From: Auanema rhodensis
Taxonomy: Eukaryota > Nematoda > Chromadorea > Rhabditida > Rhabditidae
Reading direction: 5' to 3'
Length of the DNA: 64,000 bases
NCBI GenBank assembly: GCA_964057225.1
Contig: OZ059897.1
Location: 17,360,001 to 17,424,000 of the forward strand
Shown here: positions 38,691 to 52,401 of the stretch, piece by piece
Position numbering within the stretch: the first letter of the stretch is position 1
Layout of the letters: every line of letters begins with the position of its first letter
Notes under the pieces: model-generated
Told to the model about the DNA's origin: nothing
The model's input: only the letters and a program-made list of their open reading frames with translations
Database searches by the model: none
Program-made: the position numbers and the translations under genes

Positions 38691-40799
38691 CACGGGAAGC
38701 GAGTTACATACCAAGTGCACATCACGTGTACATTTAATTAACATAAATTAAAGTTCACGTAAACTTCAAAGTCATGGTTGCCATGCACCAATATCAGTAA
38801 AAATTTGGTTTTAGACTAATATGGATATGGGGAATCTAATTTTGAAAACCGCATCTCTTTATCTTTCACGGGAAGCGAGTTTCATACCAAGTGCACATCA
38901 CGTGTACATTTAATTAGCATAAATTAAAGTTCACGTAAATTTCAAAGTCATGGTTGCCATGCACCAATATCAATGAAAATTTGTTTTTAGACTAATATGG
39001 ACTTGGGGAATCTAATTTTGAAAACCGCATCTCTTTATCTTTCACGGGAAGCGAGTTTCATACCAAGTGCACATCACGTGTACATTTAATTAGCATAAAT
39101 TGAAGTTCACGTAAATTTAAAATCATGGTTACCATGCACCAATATCAATAAAAATTTGTTTTTAGACTAATATGAACATGGTGAATCTAATTTTGAAAAC
39201 CGCATCTCTTTATCTTTCACGGGGAGCGAGTTTCATACCAAGTGCACATCACGTGTACATTTAATTAGCATAAATTAAAGTTCACGTAAATTTCAAAGTC
39301 ATGGTTACCATGCACAAATATCAATGAAAATTTGTTTTTAGACTGATATGGACTTGGGGAATCTAATTTTGAAAACCGCATCTCTTTATCTTTCACGGGA
39401 AGCGAGTTTCATACAAGTGCACATCACGTGTACATTTAATTAGCATAAATTAAAGTTCACGTAAATTTTGAAGTCATGGTTACCATGCACTAATATGAAT
39501 AAGAATTTGTTTTTAGACTAATATGGACATGGGGAATCTAATTTTGAAAACCGCATCTTTTTATCTTTCACGGGAAGCGAGTTACATACCGAGTGCACAT
39601 CACGTGTACATTTAATTAGCATAAATTAAAGTTCACGTAAATTTCAAAGTCATGGTTACCATGCACCAATATCAATGAAAATTTGTTTTTAGACTAATAT
39701 GGACATGGGGAATCTAATTTTAAAAACCGCATCTCTTTATCTTTTACGGGAAGCGAGTTACATACCGAGTGCACATCACGTGTACATTTAATTAGCATAA
39801 ATTAAAGTTCACGTAAATTTCAAAGTCATGGTTACCATGCATCAATATCAATAAAATATTGTTTTTAGACTAATATGGACTTGGGGAATCTAATTTTGAA
39901 AACCGCATCTCTTTATCTTTCACGGGAAGCGAGTTTCATACCAAGTGCACATCACGTGTACATTTAATTAGCATAAATTAAAGTTCACGTAAATTTCAAA
40001 ATCATGGTTGCCATGCACCAATATCAATAAAAATATGTTTTTAGACTAATATGGACTTGGGGACTCTAATTTTGAAAACCGCATCTCTTTATCTTTCACG
40101 GGAAGCGAGTTTCATACAAGTGCACATCACGTGTACATTTAATTATCATAAATTGAAGTTCACGTGAATTTCAAAGTCATGGTTACCATGCACCAATATG
40201 AATAAGAATTTGTTTTTAGACTAATGTGGACATGGGGAATCTAATTTTGAAAACCGCATCTCTTTATCTTTCACGGGAAGCGAGTTTCATACCAAGTGCA
40301 CATCACGTGTACATTTAATTAGCATAAATTAAAGTTCACGTAAATTTCAAAGTCATGGTTACCATGCACCAATATCAATAAAAATTTGTTTTTAGACTAA
40401 TATGGACTTGGGGAATCTAATTTTGAAAACCGCATCTCTTTATCTTTCACGGGAAGCGAGTTTCATACCAAGTGCACATCACGTGTACATTTAATTAGCA
40501 TAAATTAAAGTTCACGTAAATTTCAAAATCATGGTTACCATGCACCAATATCAATAAAAATTTGTTTTCAGACTAATATGGTCATGTGGAATCTAATTTT
40601 GAAAACCGCATCTCTTCATCTTTCACGGGAAGCGAGTTACATACCAAGTACACATCACGTGTACATTTAATTAGCATAAATTGAAGTTCACGTAAATTTC
40701 AAAGTCATGGTTACCATGCACCAATATCAATAAAAAATTGTTTTTAGACTAAGATGGACATGGGGAATCTAATTTTGAAAACCGCATCTCTTTATTTTT
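38691..40799. repeat. HOR-F unit 3 (12-mer, 2109 bp)
   Basis: Shares CTTTTACGGG (near 39741) and GGGGACTCTAAT (near 40060) with unit 1, at 4570-bp offset. Its first monomer is the newer TTTATTTTTCACG form. Confidence 0.9.
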
Positions 40800-43260
40800 C
40801 ACGGGAAGCGAGTTACATACCAAGTGCACATCACGTGTACATTTAATTAACATAAATTAAAGTTCACGTAAACTTCAAAGTCATGGTTGCCATGCACCAA
40901 TATCAGTAAAAATTTGGTTTTAGACTAATATGGATATGGGGAATCTAATTTTGAAAACCGCATCTCTTTATCTTTCACGGGAAGCGAGTTTCATACCAAG
41001 TGCACATCACGTGTACATTTAATTAGCATAAATTAAAGTTCACGTAAATTTCAAAGTCATGGTTGCCATGCACCAATATCAATGAAAATTTGTTTTTAGA
41101 CTAATATGGACTTGGGGAATCTAATTTTGAAAACCGCATCTCTTTATCTTTCACGGGAAGCGAGTTTCATACCAAGTGCACATCACGTGTACATTTAATT
41201 AGCATAAATTGAAGTTCACGTAAATTTAAAATCATGGTTACCATGCACCAATATCAATAAAAATTTGTTTTTAGACTAATATGAACATGGTGAATCTAAT
41301 TTTGAAAACCGCATCTCTTTATCTTTCACGGGGAGCGAGTTTCATACCAAGTGCACATCACGTGTACATTTAATTAGCATAAATTAAAGTTCACGTAAAT
41401 TTCAAAGTCATGGTTACCATGCACAAATATCAATGAAAATTTGTTTTTAGACTGATATGGACTTGGGGAATCTAATTTTGAAAACCGCATCTCTTTATCT
41501 TTCACGGGAAGCGAGTTTCATACAAGTGCACATCACGTGTACATTTAATTAGCATAAATTAAAGTTCACGTAAATTTTGAAGTCATGGTTACCATGCACT
41601 AATATGAATAAGAATTTGTTTTTAGACTAATATGGACATGGGGAATCTAATTTTGAAAACCGCATCTTTTTATCTTTCACGGGAAGCGAGTTACATACCG
41701 AGTGCACATCACGTGTACATTTAATTAGCATAAATTAAAGTTCACGTAAATTTCAAAGTCATGGTTACCATGCACCAATATCAATGAAAATTTGTTTTTA
41801 GACTAATATGGACATGGGGAATCTAATTTTAAAAACCGCATCTCTTTATCTTTCACGGGAAGCGAGTTACATACCGAGTGCACATCACGTGTACATTTAA
41901 TTAGCATAAATTAAAGTTCACGTAAATTTCAAAGTCATGGTTACCATGCATCAATATCAATAAAATATTGTTTTTAGACTAATATGGACTTGGGGAATCT
42001 AATTTTGAAAACCGCATCTCTTTATCTTTCACGGGAAGCGAGTTTCATACCAAGTGCACATCACGTGTACATTTAATTAGCATAAATTAAAGTTCACGTA
42101 AATTTCAAAATCATGGTTGCCATGCACCAATATCAATAAAAATATGTTTTTAGACTAATATGGACATGGGGAATCTAATTTTAAAAACCGCATCTCTTTA
42201 TCTTTTACGGGAAGCGAGTTACATACCGAGTGCACATCACGTGTACATTTAATTAGCATAAATTAAAGTTCACGTAAATTTCAAAGTCATGGTTACCATG
42301 CATCAATATCAATAAAATATTGTTTTTAGACTAATATGGACTTGGGGAATCTAATTTTGAAAACCGCATCTCTTTATCTTTCACGGGAAGCGAGTTTCAT
42401 ACCAAGTGCACATCACGTGTACATTTAATTAGCATAAATTAAAGTTCACGTAAATTTCAAAATCATGGTTGCCATGCACCAATATCAATAAAAATATGTT
42501 TTTAGACTAATATGGACTTGGGGAATCTAATTTTGAAAACCGCATCTCTTTATCTTTCACGGGAAGCGAGTTTCATACAAGTGCACATCACGTGTACATT
42601 TAATTATCATAAATTGAAGTTCACGTGAATTTCAAAGTCATGGTTACCATGCACCAATATGAATAAGAATTTGTTTTTAGACTAATGTGGACATGGGGAA
42701 TCTAATTTTGAAAACCGCATCTCTTTATCTTTCACGGGAAGCGAGTTTCATACCAAGTGCACATCACGTGTACATTTAATTAGCATAAATTAAAGTTCAC
42801 GTAAATTTCAAAGTCATGGTTACCATGCACCAATATCAATAAAAATTTGTTTTTAGACTAATATGGACTTGGGGAATCTAATTTTGAAAACCGCATCTCT
42901 TTATCTTTCACGGGAAGCGAGTTTCATACCAAGTGCACATCACGTGTACATTTAATTAGCATAAATTAAAGTTCACGTAAATTTCAAAATCATGGTTACC
43001 ATGCACCAATATCAATAAAAATTTGTTTTCAGACTAATATGGTCATGTGGAATCTAATTTTGAAAACCGCATCTCTTCATCTTTCACGGGAAGCGAGTTA
43101 CATACCAAGTACACATCACGTGTACATTTAATTAGCATAAATTGAAGTTCACGTAAATTTCAAAGTCATGGTTACCATGCACCAATATCAATAAAAAATT
43201 GTTTTTAGACTAAGATGGACATGGGGAATCTAATTTTGAAAACCGCATCTCTTTATTTTT
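40800..43260. repeat. HOR-F unit 4 (14-mer, 2461 bp)
   Basis: The 4570-bp partner of unit 2, with the same duplicated pair (CTTTCACGGG near 41848, CTTTTACGGG near 42201) and the same exchange point, now at 42146-42164. Confidence 0.9.
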
Positions 43261-45369
43261 CACGGGAAGCGAGTTACATACCAAGTGCACATCACGTGTA
43301 CATTTAATTAACATAAATTAAAGTTCACGTAAACTTCAAAGTCATGGTTGCCATGCACCAATATCAGTAAAAATTTGGTTTTAGACTAATATGGATATGG
43401 GGAATCTAATTTTGAAAACCGCATCTCTTTATCTTTCACGGGAAGCGAGTTTCATACCAAGTGCACATCACGTGTACATTTAATTAGCATAAATTAAAGT
43501 TCACGTAAATTTCAAAGTCATGGTTGCCATGCACCAATATCAATGAAAATTTGTTTTTAGACTAATATGGACTTGGGGAATCTAATTTTGAAAACCGCAT
43601 CTCTTTATCTTTCACGGGAAGCGAGTTTCATACCAAGTGCACATCACGTGTACATTTAATTAGCATAAATTGAAGTTCACGTAAATTTAAAATCATGGTT
43701 ACCATGCACCAATATCAATAAAAATTTGTTTTTAGACTAATATGAACATGGTGAATCTAATTTTGAAAACCGCATCTCTTTATCTTTCACGGGGAGCGAG
43801 TTTCATACCAAGTGCACATCACGTGTACATTTAATTAGCATAAATTAAAGTTCACGTAAATTTCAAAGTCATGGTTACCATGCACAAATATCAATGAAAA
43901 TTTGTTTTTAGACTGATATGGACTTGGGGAATCTAATTTTGAGAACCGCATCTCTTTATCTTTCACGGGAAGCGAGTTTCATACAAGTGCACATCACGTG
44001 TACATTTAATTAGCATAAATTAAAGTTCACGTAAATTTTGAAGTCATGGTTACCATGCACTAATATGAATAAGAATTTGTTTTTAGACTAATATGGACAT
44101 GGGGAATCTAATTTTGAAAACCGCATCTTTTTATCTTTCACGGGAAGCGAGTTACATACCGAGTGCACATCACGTGTACATTTAATTAGCATAAATTAAA
44201 GTTCACGTAAATTTCAAAGTCATGGTTACCATGCACCAATATCAATGAAAATTTGTTTTTAGACTAATATGGACATGGGGAATCTAATTTTAAAAACCGC
44301 ATCTCTTTATCTTTCACGGGAAGCGAGTTACATACCGAGTGCACATCACGTGTACATTTAATTAGCATAAATTAAAGTTCACGTAAATTTCAAAGTCATG
44401 GTTACCATGCATCAATATCAATAAAATATTGTTTTTAGACTAATATGGACTTGGGGAATCTAATTTTGAAAACCGCATCTCTTTATCTTTCACGGGAAGC
44501 GAGTTTCATACCAAGTGCACATCACGTGTACATTTAATTAGCATAAATTAAAGTTCACGTAAATTTCAAAATCATGGTTGCCATGCACCAATATCAATAA
44601 AAATATGTTTTTAGACTAATATGGACTTGGGGAATCTAATTTTGAAAACCGCATCTCTTTATCTTTCACGGGAAGCGAGTTTCATACAAGTGCACATCAC
44701 GTGTACATTTAATTATCATAAATTGAAGTTCACGTGAATTTCAAAGTCATGGTTACCATGCACCAATATGAATAAGAATTTGTTTTTAGACTAATGTGGA
44801 CATGGGGAATCTAATTTTGAAAACCGCATCTCTTTATCTTTCACGGGAAGCGAGTTTCATACCAAGTGCACATCACGTGTACATTTAATTAGCATAAATT
44901 AAAGTTCACGTAAATTTCAAAGTCATGGTTACCATGCACCAATATCAATAAAAATTTGTTTTTAGACTAATATGGACTTGGGGAATCTAATTTTGAAAAC
45001 CGCATCTCTTTATCTTTCACGGGAAGCGAGTTTCATACCAAGTGCACATCACGTGTACATTTAATTAGCATAAATTAAAGTTCACGTAAATTTCAAAATC
45101 ATGGTTACCATGCACCAATATCAATAAAAATTTGTTTTCAGACTAATATGGTCATGTGGAATCTAATTTTGAAAACCGCATCTCTTCATCTTTCACGGGA
45201 AGCGAGTTACATACCAAGTACACATCACGTGTACATTTAATTAGCATAAATTGAAGTTCACGTAAATTTCAAAGTCATGGTTACCATGCACCAATATCAA
45301 TAAAAAATTGTTTTTAGACTAAGATGGACATGGGGAATCTAATTTTGAAAACCGCATCTCTTTATTTTT
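43261..45369. repeat. HOR-F unit 5 (12-mer, 2109 bp, second type)
   Basis: A 12-mer like units 1 and 3 in length but with CTTTCACGGG (near 44318) and GGGGAATCTAAT (near 44631), so it matches the outer parts of the 14-mers and not the other 12-mers. A new GAGAACC substitution near 43941 is private. The array breaks at the next unit start: 45370 keeps TTTATTTTTCACG and TTACATACCAAG but then continues as an AATTTAAAATC monomer. Confidence 0.88.
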
Positions 45370-47651
45370 CACGGGAAGCGAGTTACATACCAAGTGCACA
45401 TCACGTGTACATTTAATTAGCATAAATTAAAGTTCACGTAAATTTAAAATCATGGTTACCATGCACCAATATCAATAAAAATCTGTTTTTAGACTAATAT
45501 GGACTTGGGGAATCTAATTTTGAAAATCGCATCTCTTTATCTTTCACGGGAAGCGAGTTTCATACAAGTGCACATCACGTGTACATTTAATTATCATAAA
45601 TTGAAGTTCACGTAAATTTCAAAATCATGGTTACCATGCACCAATATCAATAAAAATTTGTTTCCAGACTAATATGGTCATGTGGAATCTAATTTTGAAA
45701 ACCGCATCTCTTCATCTTTCACGGGAAGCGAGTTACATACCAAGTACACATCACGTGTACATTTAATTAGCATAAATTGAAGTTCACGTAAATTTCAAAG
45801 TCATGGTTACCATGCACCAATATCAATAAAAAATTGTTTTTAGACTAAGATGGACATGGGGAATCTAATTTTGAAAACCGCATCTCTTTATCTTTCACGG
45901 GAAGCGAGTTTCATACAAGTGCACATCACGTGTACATTTAATTATCATAAATTGAAGTTCACGTGAATTTCAAAGTCATGGTTACCATGCACCAATATCA
46001 ATAAAAATTTGTTTTCAGACTAATATAGACATGGGGAATCTAATTTTGAAAATCGCATCTCTTTATCTTTCACGGGAAGCGAGTTTCATACAAGTGCACA
46101 TCACGTGTACATTTAATTATCATAAATTGAAGTTCACGTGAATTTCAAAGTCATGGTTACCATGCACCAATATGAATAAGAATTTGTTTTTAGACTAATG
46201 TGGACATGGGGAATCTAATTTTGAAAACCGCATCTCTTTATCTTTCACGGGAAGCGAGTTTCATACCAAGTGCACATCACGTGTACATTTAATTAGCATA
46301 AATTAAAGTTCACGTAAATTTCAAAGTCATGGTTACCATGCACCAATATCAATAAAAATTTGTTTTTAGACTAATATGGACTTGGGGAATCTAATTTTGA
46401 AAACCGCATCTCTTTATCTTTCACGGGAAGCGAGTTTCATACCAAGTGCACATCACGTGTACATTTAATTAGCATAAATTAAAGTTCACGTAAATTTCAA
46501 AATCATGGTTACCATGCACCAATATCAATAAAAATTTGTTTTCAGACTAATATGGTCATGTGGAATCTAATTTTGAAAACCGCATCTCTTCATCTTTCAC
46601 GGGAAGCGAGTTACATACCAAGTACACATCACGTGTACATTTAATTAGCATAAATTGAAGTTCACGTAAATTTCAAAGTCATGGTTACCATGCACCAATA
46701 TCAATAAAAATTTGTTTTCAGACTAATATGGTCATGTGGAATCTAATTTTGAAAACCGCATCTCTTCATCTTTCACGGAAAGCGAGTTACATACCAAGTA
46801 CACATCACGTGTACATTTAATTAGCATAAATTGAAGTTCACGTAAATTTCAAAGTCATGGTTACCATGCACCAATATCAATAAAAAATTGTTTTTAGACT
46901 AAGATGGACATGGGGAATCTAATTTTGAAAACCGCATCTCTTTATCTTTCACGGGAAGCGAGTTACATACCAAGTGCACATCACGTGTACATTTAATAAG
47001 CATAAATTAAAGTTCACGTAAATTTAAAATCATGGTTACCATGCACCAATATCAATAAAAATCTGTTTTTAGACTAATATGGACTTGGGGAATCTAATTT
47101 TGAAAATCGCATCTCTTTATCTTTCACGGGAAGCGAGTTTCATACAAGTGCACATCACGTGTACATTTAATTATCATAAATTGAAGTTCACGTGAATTTC
47201 AAAGTCATGGTTACCATGCACCAATATGAATAAGAATTTGTTTTTAGACTAATGTGGACATGGGGAATCTAATTTTGAAAACCGCATCTCTTTATCTTTC
47301 ACGGGAAGCGAGTTTCATACCAAGTGCACATCACGTGTACATTTAATTAGCATAAATTAAAGTTCACGTAAATTTCAAAGTCATGGTTACCATGCACCAA
47401 TATCAATACAAATTTGTTTTTAGACTAATATGGACTTGGGGAATCTAATTTTGAAAACCGCATCTCTTTATCTTTCACGGGAAGCGAGTTTCATACCAAG
47501 TGCACATCACGTGTACATTTAATTAGCATAAATTAAAGTTCACGTAAATTTCAAAATCATGGTTAAAATGCAGCAATATCAATAAAAATTTGTTTTCAGA
47601 CTAATATGGTCATGTGGAATCTAATTTTGAAAACCGCATCTCTTCATCTTT

Positions 47652-47829
47652 CACGGGAAGCGAGTTACATACCAAGTACACATCACGTGTACAATTTTAA
47701 TTAGCATAAATTGAAGTTCACGTAAATTTCAAAGTCATGGTTACCATGCACCAATATCAATAAAAAATTGTTTTTAGACTAAGATGGACATGGGGAATCT
47801 AATTTTGAAAACCGCATCTCTTTATCTTT
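47652..47829. repeat. 178-bp insertion monomer, copy 1
   Basis: Reads GTGTACAATTTTAATTAGC where others have GTGTACATTTAATTAGC, a net gain of 2 bp in an otherwise very conserved segment. It follows the monomer with GGTTAAAATGCAGC. Confidence 0.9.
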
Positions 47830-49059
47830 CACGGGAAGCGAGTTACATACCAAGTGCACATCACGTGTACATTTAATTAGCATAAATTAAAGTTCACGTA
47901 AATTTAAAATCATGGTTACCATGCACCAATATCAATAAAAATCTGTTTTTAGACTAATGTGGACATGGGGAATCTAATTTTGAAAACCGCATCTCTTTAT
48001 CTTTCACGGGAAGCGAGTTTCATACCAAGTGCACATCACGTGTACATTTAATTAGCATAAATTAAAGTTCACGTAAATTTCAAAGTCATGGTTACCATGC
48101 ACCAATATCAATAAAAATTTGTTTTTAGACTAATATGGACTTGGGGAATCTAATTTTGAAAACCGCATCTCTTTATCTTTCACGGGAAGCGAGTTTCATA
48201 CCAAGTGCACATCACGTGTACATTTAATTAGCATAAATTAAAGTTCACGTAAATTTCAAAATCATGGTTACCATGCACCAATATCAATAAAAATTTGTTT
48301 CCAGACTAATATGGTCATGTGGAATCTAATTTTGAAAACCGCATCTCTTCATCTTTCACGGGAAGCGAGTTACATACCAAGTACACATCACGTGTACATT
48401 TAATTAGCATAAATTGAAGTTCACGTAAATTTCAAAGTCATGGTTACCATGCACCAATATCAATAAAAAATTGTTTTTAGACTAAGATGGACATGGGGAA
48501 TCTAATTTTGAAAACCGCATCTCTTTATCTTTCACGGGAAGCGAGTTTCATACAAGTGCACATCACGTGTACATTTAATTATCATAAATTGAAGTTCACG
48601 TGAATTTCAAAGTCATGGTTACCATGCACCAATATCAATAAAAATTTGTTTTCAGACTAATATAGACATGGGGAATCTAATTTTGAAAATCGCATCTCTT
48701 TATCTTTCACGGGAAGCGAGTTTCATACCAAGTGCACATCACGTGTACATTTAATTAGCATAAATTAAAGTTCACGTAAATTTCAAAGTCATGGTTACCA
48801 TGCACCAATATCAATACAAATTTGTTTTGAGACTAATATGGACTTGGGGAATCTAATTTTGAAAACCGCATCTCTTTATCTTTCACGGGAAGCGAGTTTC
48901 ATACCAAGTGCACATCACGTGTACATTTAATTAGCATAAATTAAAGTTCACGTAAATTTCAAAATCATGGTTAAAATGCAGCAATATCAATAAAAATTTG
49001 TTTTCAGACTAATATGGTCATGTGGAATCTAATTTTGAAAACCGCATCTCTTCATCTTT

Positions 49060-49237
49060 CACGGGAAGCGAGTTACATACCAAGTACACATCACGTGTAC
49101 AATTTTAATTAGCATAAATTGAAGTTCACGTAAATTTCAAAGTCATGGTTACCATGCACCAATATCAATAAAAAATTGTTTTTAGACTAAGATGGACATG
49201 GGGAATCTAATTTTGAAAACCGCATCTCTTTATCTTT
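49060..49237. repeat. 178-bp insertion monomer, copy 2
   Basis: Same 2-bp insertion, 1408 bp after copy 1 and again after the GGTTAAAATGCAGC monomer. The monomer two before it has TTGTTTTGAGAC, a private change. Confidence 0.9.
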
Positions 49238-51520
49238 CACGGGAAGCGAGTTACATACCAAGTGCACATCACGTGTACATTTAATTAGCATAAATTAAAG
49301 TTCACGTAAATTTAAAATCATGGTTACCATGCACCAATATCAATAAAAATCTGTTTTTAGACTAATGTGGACATGGGGAATCTAATTTTGAAAACCGCAT
49401 CTCTTTATCTTTCACGGGAAGCGAGTTTCATACCAAGTGCACATCACGTGTACATTTAATTAGCATAAATTAAAGTTCACGTAAATTTCAAAGTCATGGT
49501 TACCATGCACCAATATCAATAAAAATTTGTTTTTAGACTAATATGGACTTGGGGAATCTAATTTTGAAAACCGCATCTCTTTATCTTTCACGGGAAGCGA
49601 GTTTCATACCAAGTGCACATCACGTGTACATTTAATTAGCATAAATTAAAGTTCACGTAAATTTCAAAATCATGGTTACCATGCACCAATATCAATAAAA
49701 ATTTGTTTCCAGACTAATATGGTCATGTGGAATCTAATTTTGAAAACCGCATCTCTTCATCTTTCACGGGAAGCGAGTTACATACCAAGTACACATCACG
49801 TGTACATTTAATTAGCATAAATTGAAGTTCACGTAAATTTCAAAGTCATGGTTACCATGCACCAATATCAATAAAAAATTGTTTTTAGACTAAGATGGAC
49901 ATGGGGAATCTAATTTTGAAAACCGCATCTCTTTATCTTTCACGGGAAGCGAGTTTCATACAAGTGCACATCACGTGTACATTTAATTATCATAAATTGA
50001 AGTTCACGTGAATTTCAAAGTCATGGTTACCATGCACCAATATCAATAAAAATTTGTTTTCAGACTAATATAGACATGGGGAATCTAATTTTGAAAATCG
50101 CATCTCTTTATCTTTCACGGGAAGCGAGTTTCATACAAGTGCACATCACGTGTACATTTAATTATCATAAATTGAAGTTCACGTGAATTTCAAAGTCATG
50201 GTTACCATGCACCAATATGAATAAGAATTTGTTTTTAGACTAATGTGGACATGGGGAATCTAATTTTGAAAACCGCATCTCTTTATCTTTCACGGGAAGC
50301 GAGTTTCATACCAAGTGCACATCACGTGTACATTTAATTAGCATAAATTAAAGTTCACGTAAATTTCAAAGTCATGGTTACCATGCACCAATATCAATAA
50401 AAATTTGTTTTTAGACTAATATGGACTTGGGGAATCTAATTTTGAAAACCGCATCTCTTTATCTTTCACGGGAAGCGAGTTTCATACCAAGTGCACATCA
50501 CGTGTACATTTAATTAGCATAAATTAAAGTTCACGTAAATTTCAAAATCATGGTTACCATGCACCAATATCAATAAAAATTTGTTTTCAGACTAATATGG
50601 TCATGTGGAATCTAATTTTGAAAACCGCATCTCTTCATCTTTCACGGAAAGCGAGTTACATACCAAGTACACATCACGTGTACATTTAATTAGCATAAAT
50701 TGAAGTTCACGTAAATTTCAAAGTCATGGTTACCATGCACCAATATCAATAAAAAATTGTTTTTAGACTAAGATGGACATGGGGAATCTAATTTTGAAAA
50801 CCGCATCTCTTTATCTTTCACGGGAAGCGAGTTACATACCAAGTGCACATCACGTGTACATTTAATAAGCATAAATTAAAGTTCACGTAAATTTAAAATC
50901 ATGGTTACCATGCACCAATATCAATAAAAATCTGTTTTTAGACTAATATGGACTTGGGGAATCTAATTTTGAAAATCGCATCTCTTTATCTTTCACGGGA
51001 AGCGAGTTTCATACAAGTGCACATCACGTGTACATTTAATTATCATAAATTGAAGTTCACGTGAATTTCAAAGTCATGGTTACCATGCACCAATATGAAT
51101 AAGAATTTGTTTTTAGACTAATGTGGACATGGGGAATCTAATTTTGAAAACCGCATCTCTTTATCTTTCACGGGAAGCGAGTTTCATACCAAGTGCACAT
51201 CACGTGTACATTTAATTAGCATAAATTAAAGTTCACGTAAATTTCAAAGTCATGGTTACCATGCACCAATATCAATACAAATTTGTTTTTAGACTAATAT
51301 GGACTTGGGGAATCTAATTTTGAAAACCGCATCTCTTTATCTTTCACGGGAAGCGAGTTTCATACCAAGTGCACATCACGTGTACATTTAATTAGCATAA
51401 ATTAAAGTTCACGTAAATTTCAAAATCATGGTTAAAATGCAGCAATATCAATAAAAATTTGTTTTCAGACTAATATGGTCATGTGGAATCTAATTTTGAA
51501 AACCGCATCTCTTCATCTTT

Positions 51521-51698
51521 CACGGGAAGCGAGTTACATACCAAGTACACATCACGTGTACAATTTTAATTAGCATAAATTGAAGTTCACGTAAATTTCA
51601 AAGTCATGGTTACCATGCACCAATATCAATAAAAAATTGTTTTTAGACTAAGATGGACATGGGGAATCTAATTTTGAAAACCGCATCTCTTTATCTTT
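51521..51698. repeat. 178-bp insertion monomer, copy 3
   Basis: Same 2-bp insertion, 3869 bp after copy 1. It closes HOR-G and is followed directly by the third copy of the four-monomer cassette. Confidence 0.9.
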
Positions 51699-52401
51699 CA
51701 CGGGAAGCGAGTTACATACCAAGTGCACATCACGTGTACATTTAATTAGCATAAATTAAAGTTCACGTAAATTTAAAATCATGGTTACCATGCACCAATA
51801 TCAATAAAAATCTGTTTTTAGACTAATATGGACTTGGGGAATCTAATTTTGAAAACCGCATCTCTTTATCTTTCACGGGAAGCGAGTTTCATACCAAGTG
51901 CACATCACGTGTACATTTAATTAGCATAAATTAAAGTTCACGTAAATTTCGAAGTCATGGTTACCATGCACTAATATCAATGAAAATTTGATTTTAGACT
52001 AATATGGATATGGGGAATCTAATTTTGAAAACCGCATCTCTTTATCTTTCACGTGAAGCGAGTTACATACCAAGTGCACATCACGTGTACATTTAATTAG
52101 CATAAATTAAAGTTCACGTAAATATCAAAGTCATGGTTACCATGCACCAATATCAATAAAAATTTATTTTTAGACTAATATGGATATGGGGAATCTAATT
52201 TTGAAAACCGCATTTTTTCATCTTTCACGGGAAGCGAGTTACATACCGAGTGCACATCGCGTGTACATTTAATTAGCATAAATTAAAGTTCACGTAAATT
52301 TCAAAGTCATGGTTACCATGCATCAATATCAATAAAATATTGTTTTTAGACTAATATGGACTTGGGGAATCTAATTTTGAAAACCGCATCTCTTTATCTT
52401 T
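51699..52401. repeat. Four-monomer cassette, copy 3
   Basis: The set first seen at 23023: AATTTAAAATC, TTTGATTTTAGAC, CACGTGAAG with AAATATCAAAG, CGCATTTTTTCATC. It lies 24.9 kb from copy 2 and has CACCAATATC instead of CACGAATATC, plus a private TTTATTTTTAGAC near 52163. Confidence 0.85.

Larger units (their letters stand above)
34121..45369. repeat. HOR-F: alternating 12-mer and 14-mer units, 4570-bp super-repeat
   Basis: Sixty-four monomers in five units that start at the ATTAACATAAA/AAACTTC/CAGTAAA monomer (34121, 36230, 38691, 40800, 43261; array ends at 45369). Unit lengths are 2109, 2461, 2109, 2461 and 2109 bp. The independent marker CACGGGGAG falls at 34648, 36757, 39218, 41327 and 43788 with the same alternation. 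A 12-mer plus a 14-mer make 4570 bp, so 34121-38690 and 38691-43260 are tandem copies. The 14-mer differs by a duplicated monomer pair (352 bp). Unit 1 has an older-looking first monomer (GAGATACATACCGAG) matching HOR-C; units 2-5 have TTTATTTTTCACG and TTACATACCAAG there. Confidence 0.93.
45370..51698. repeat. HOR-G: 8-mer (1408 bp) and 3869-bp segmental repeat
   Basis: Thirty-six monomers. GGTTAAAATGCAGC occurs at 47561, 48969 and 51430; ACAATTTTAATT at 47691, 49099 and 51560; TATCAATACA at 47401, 48809 and 51270. Offsets are 1408 (8 monomers) and 2461 bp, totalling 3869. CACGGAAAG (46774, 50643) and TTTAATAAGC (46991 and 50860 regions) confirm 3869. Upstream of 46598 the offset is 4045 instead (45896 to 49941; GAATAAG at 46174 and 50219), because copy 1 has one extra GTCATGTGG monomer there. 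The 1408-bp unit also shares TTTCCAGAC at 48298 and 49706; a third TTTCCAGAC is near 45661. Confidence 0.88.

Noticed and set aside
43930-43950. Seventh deletion-type monomer, suggested by GAGAACC
   Set aside because: The monomer is full length for its class (175 bp spacing pattern intact) and has CTAATTTTG; only the A-to-G change is shared, so it is a separate mutation.
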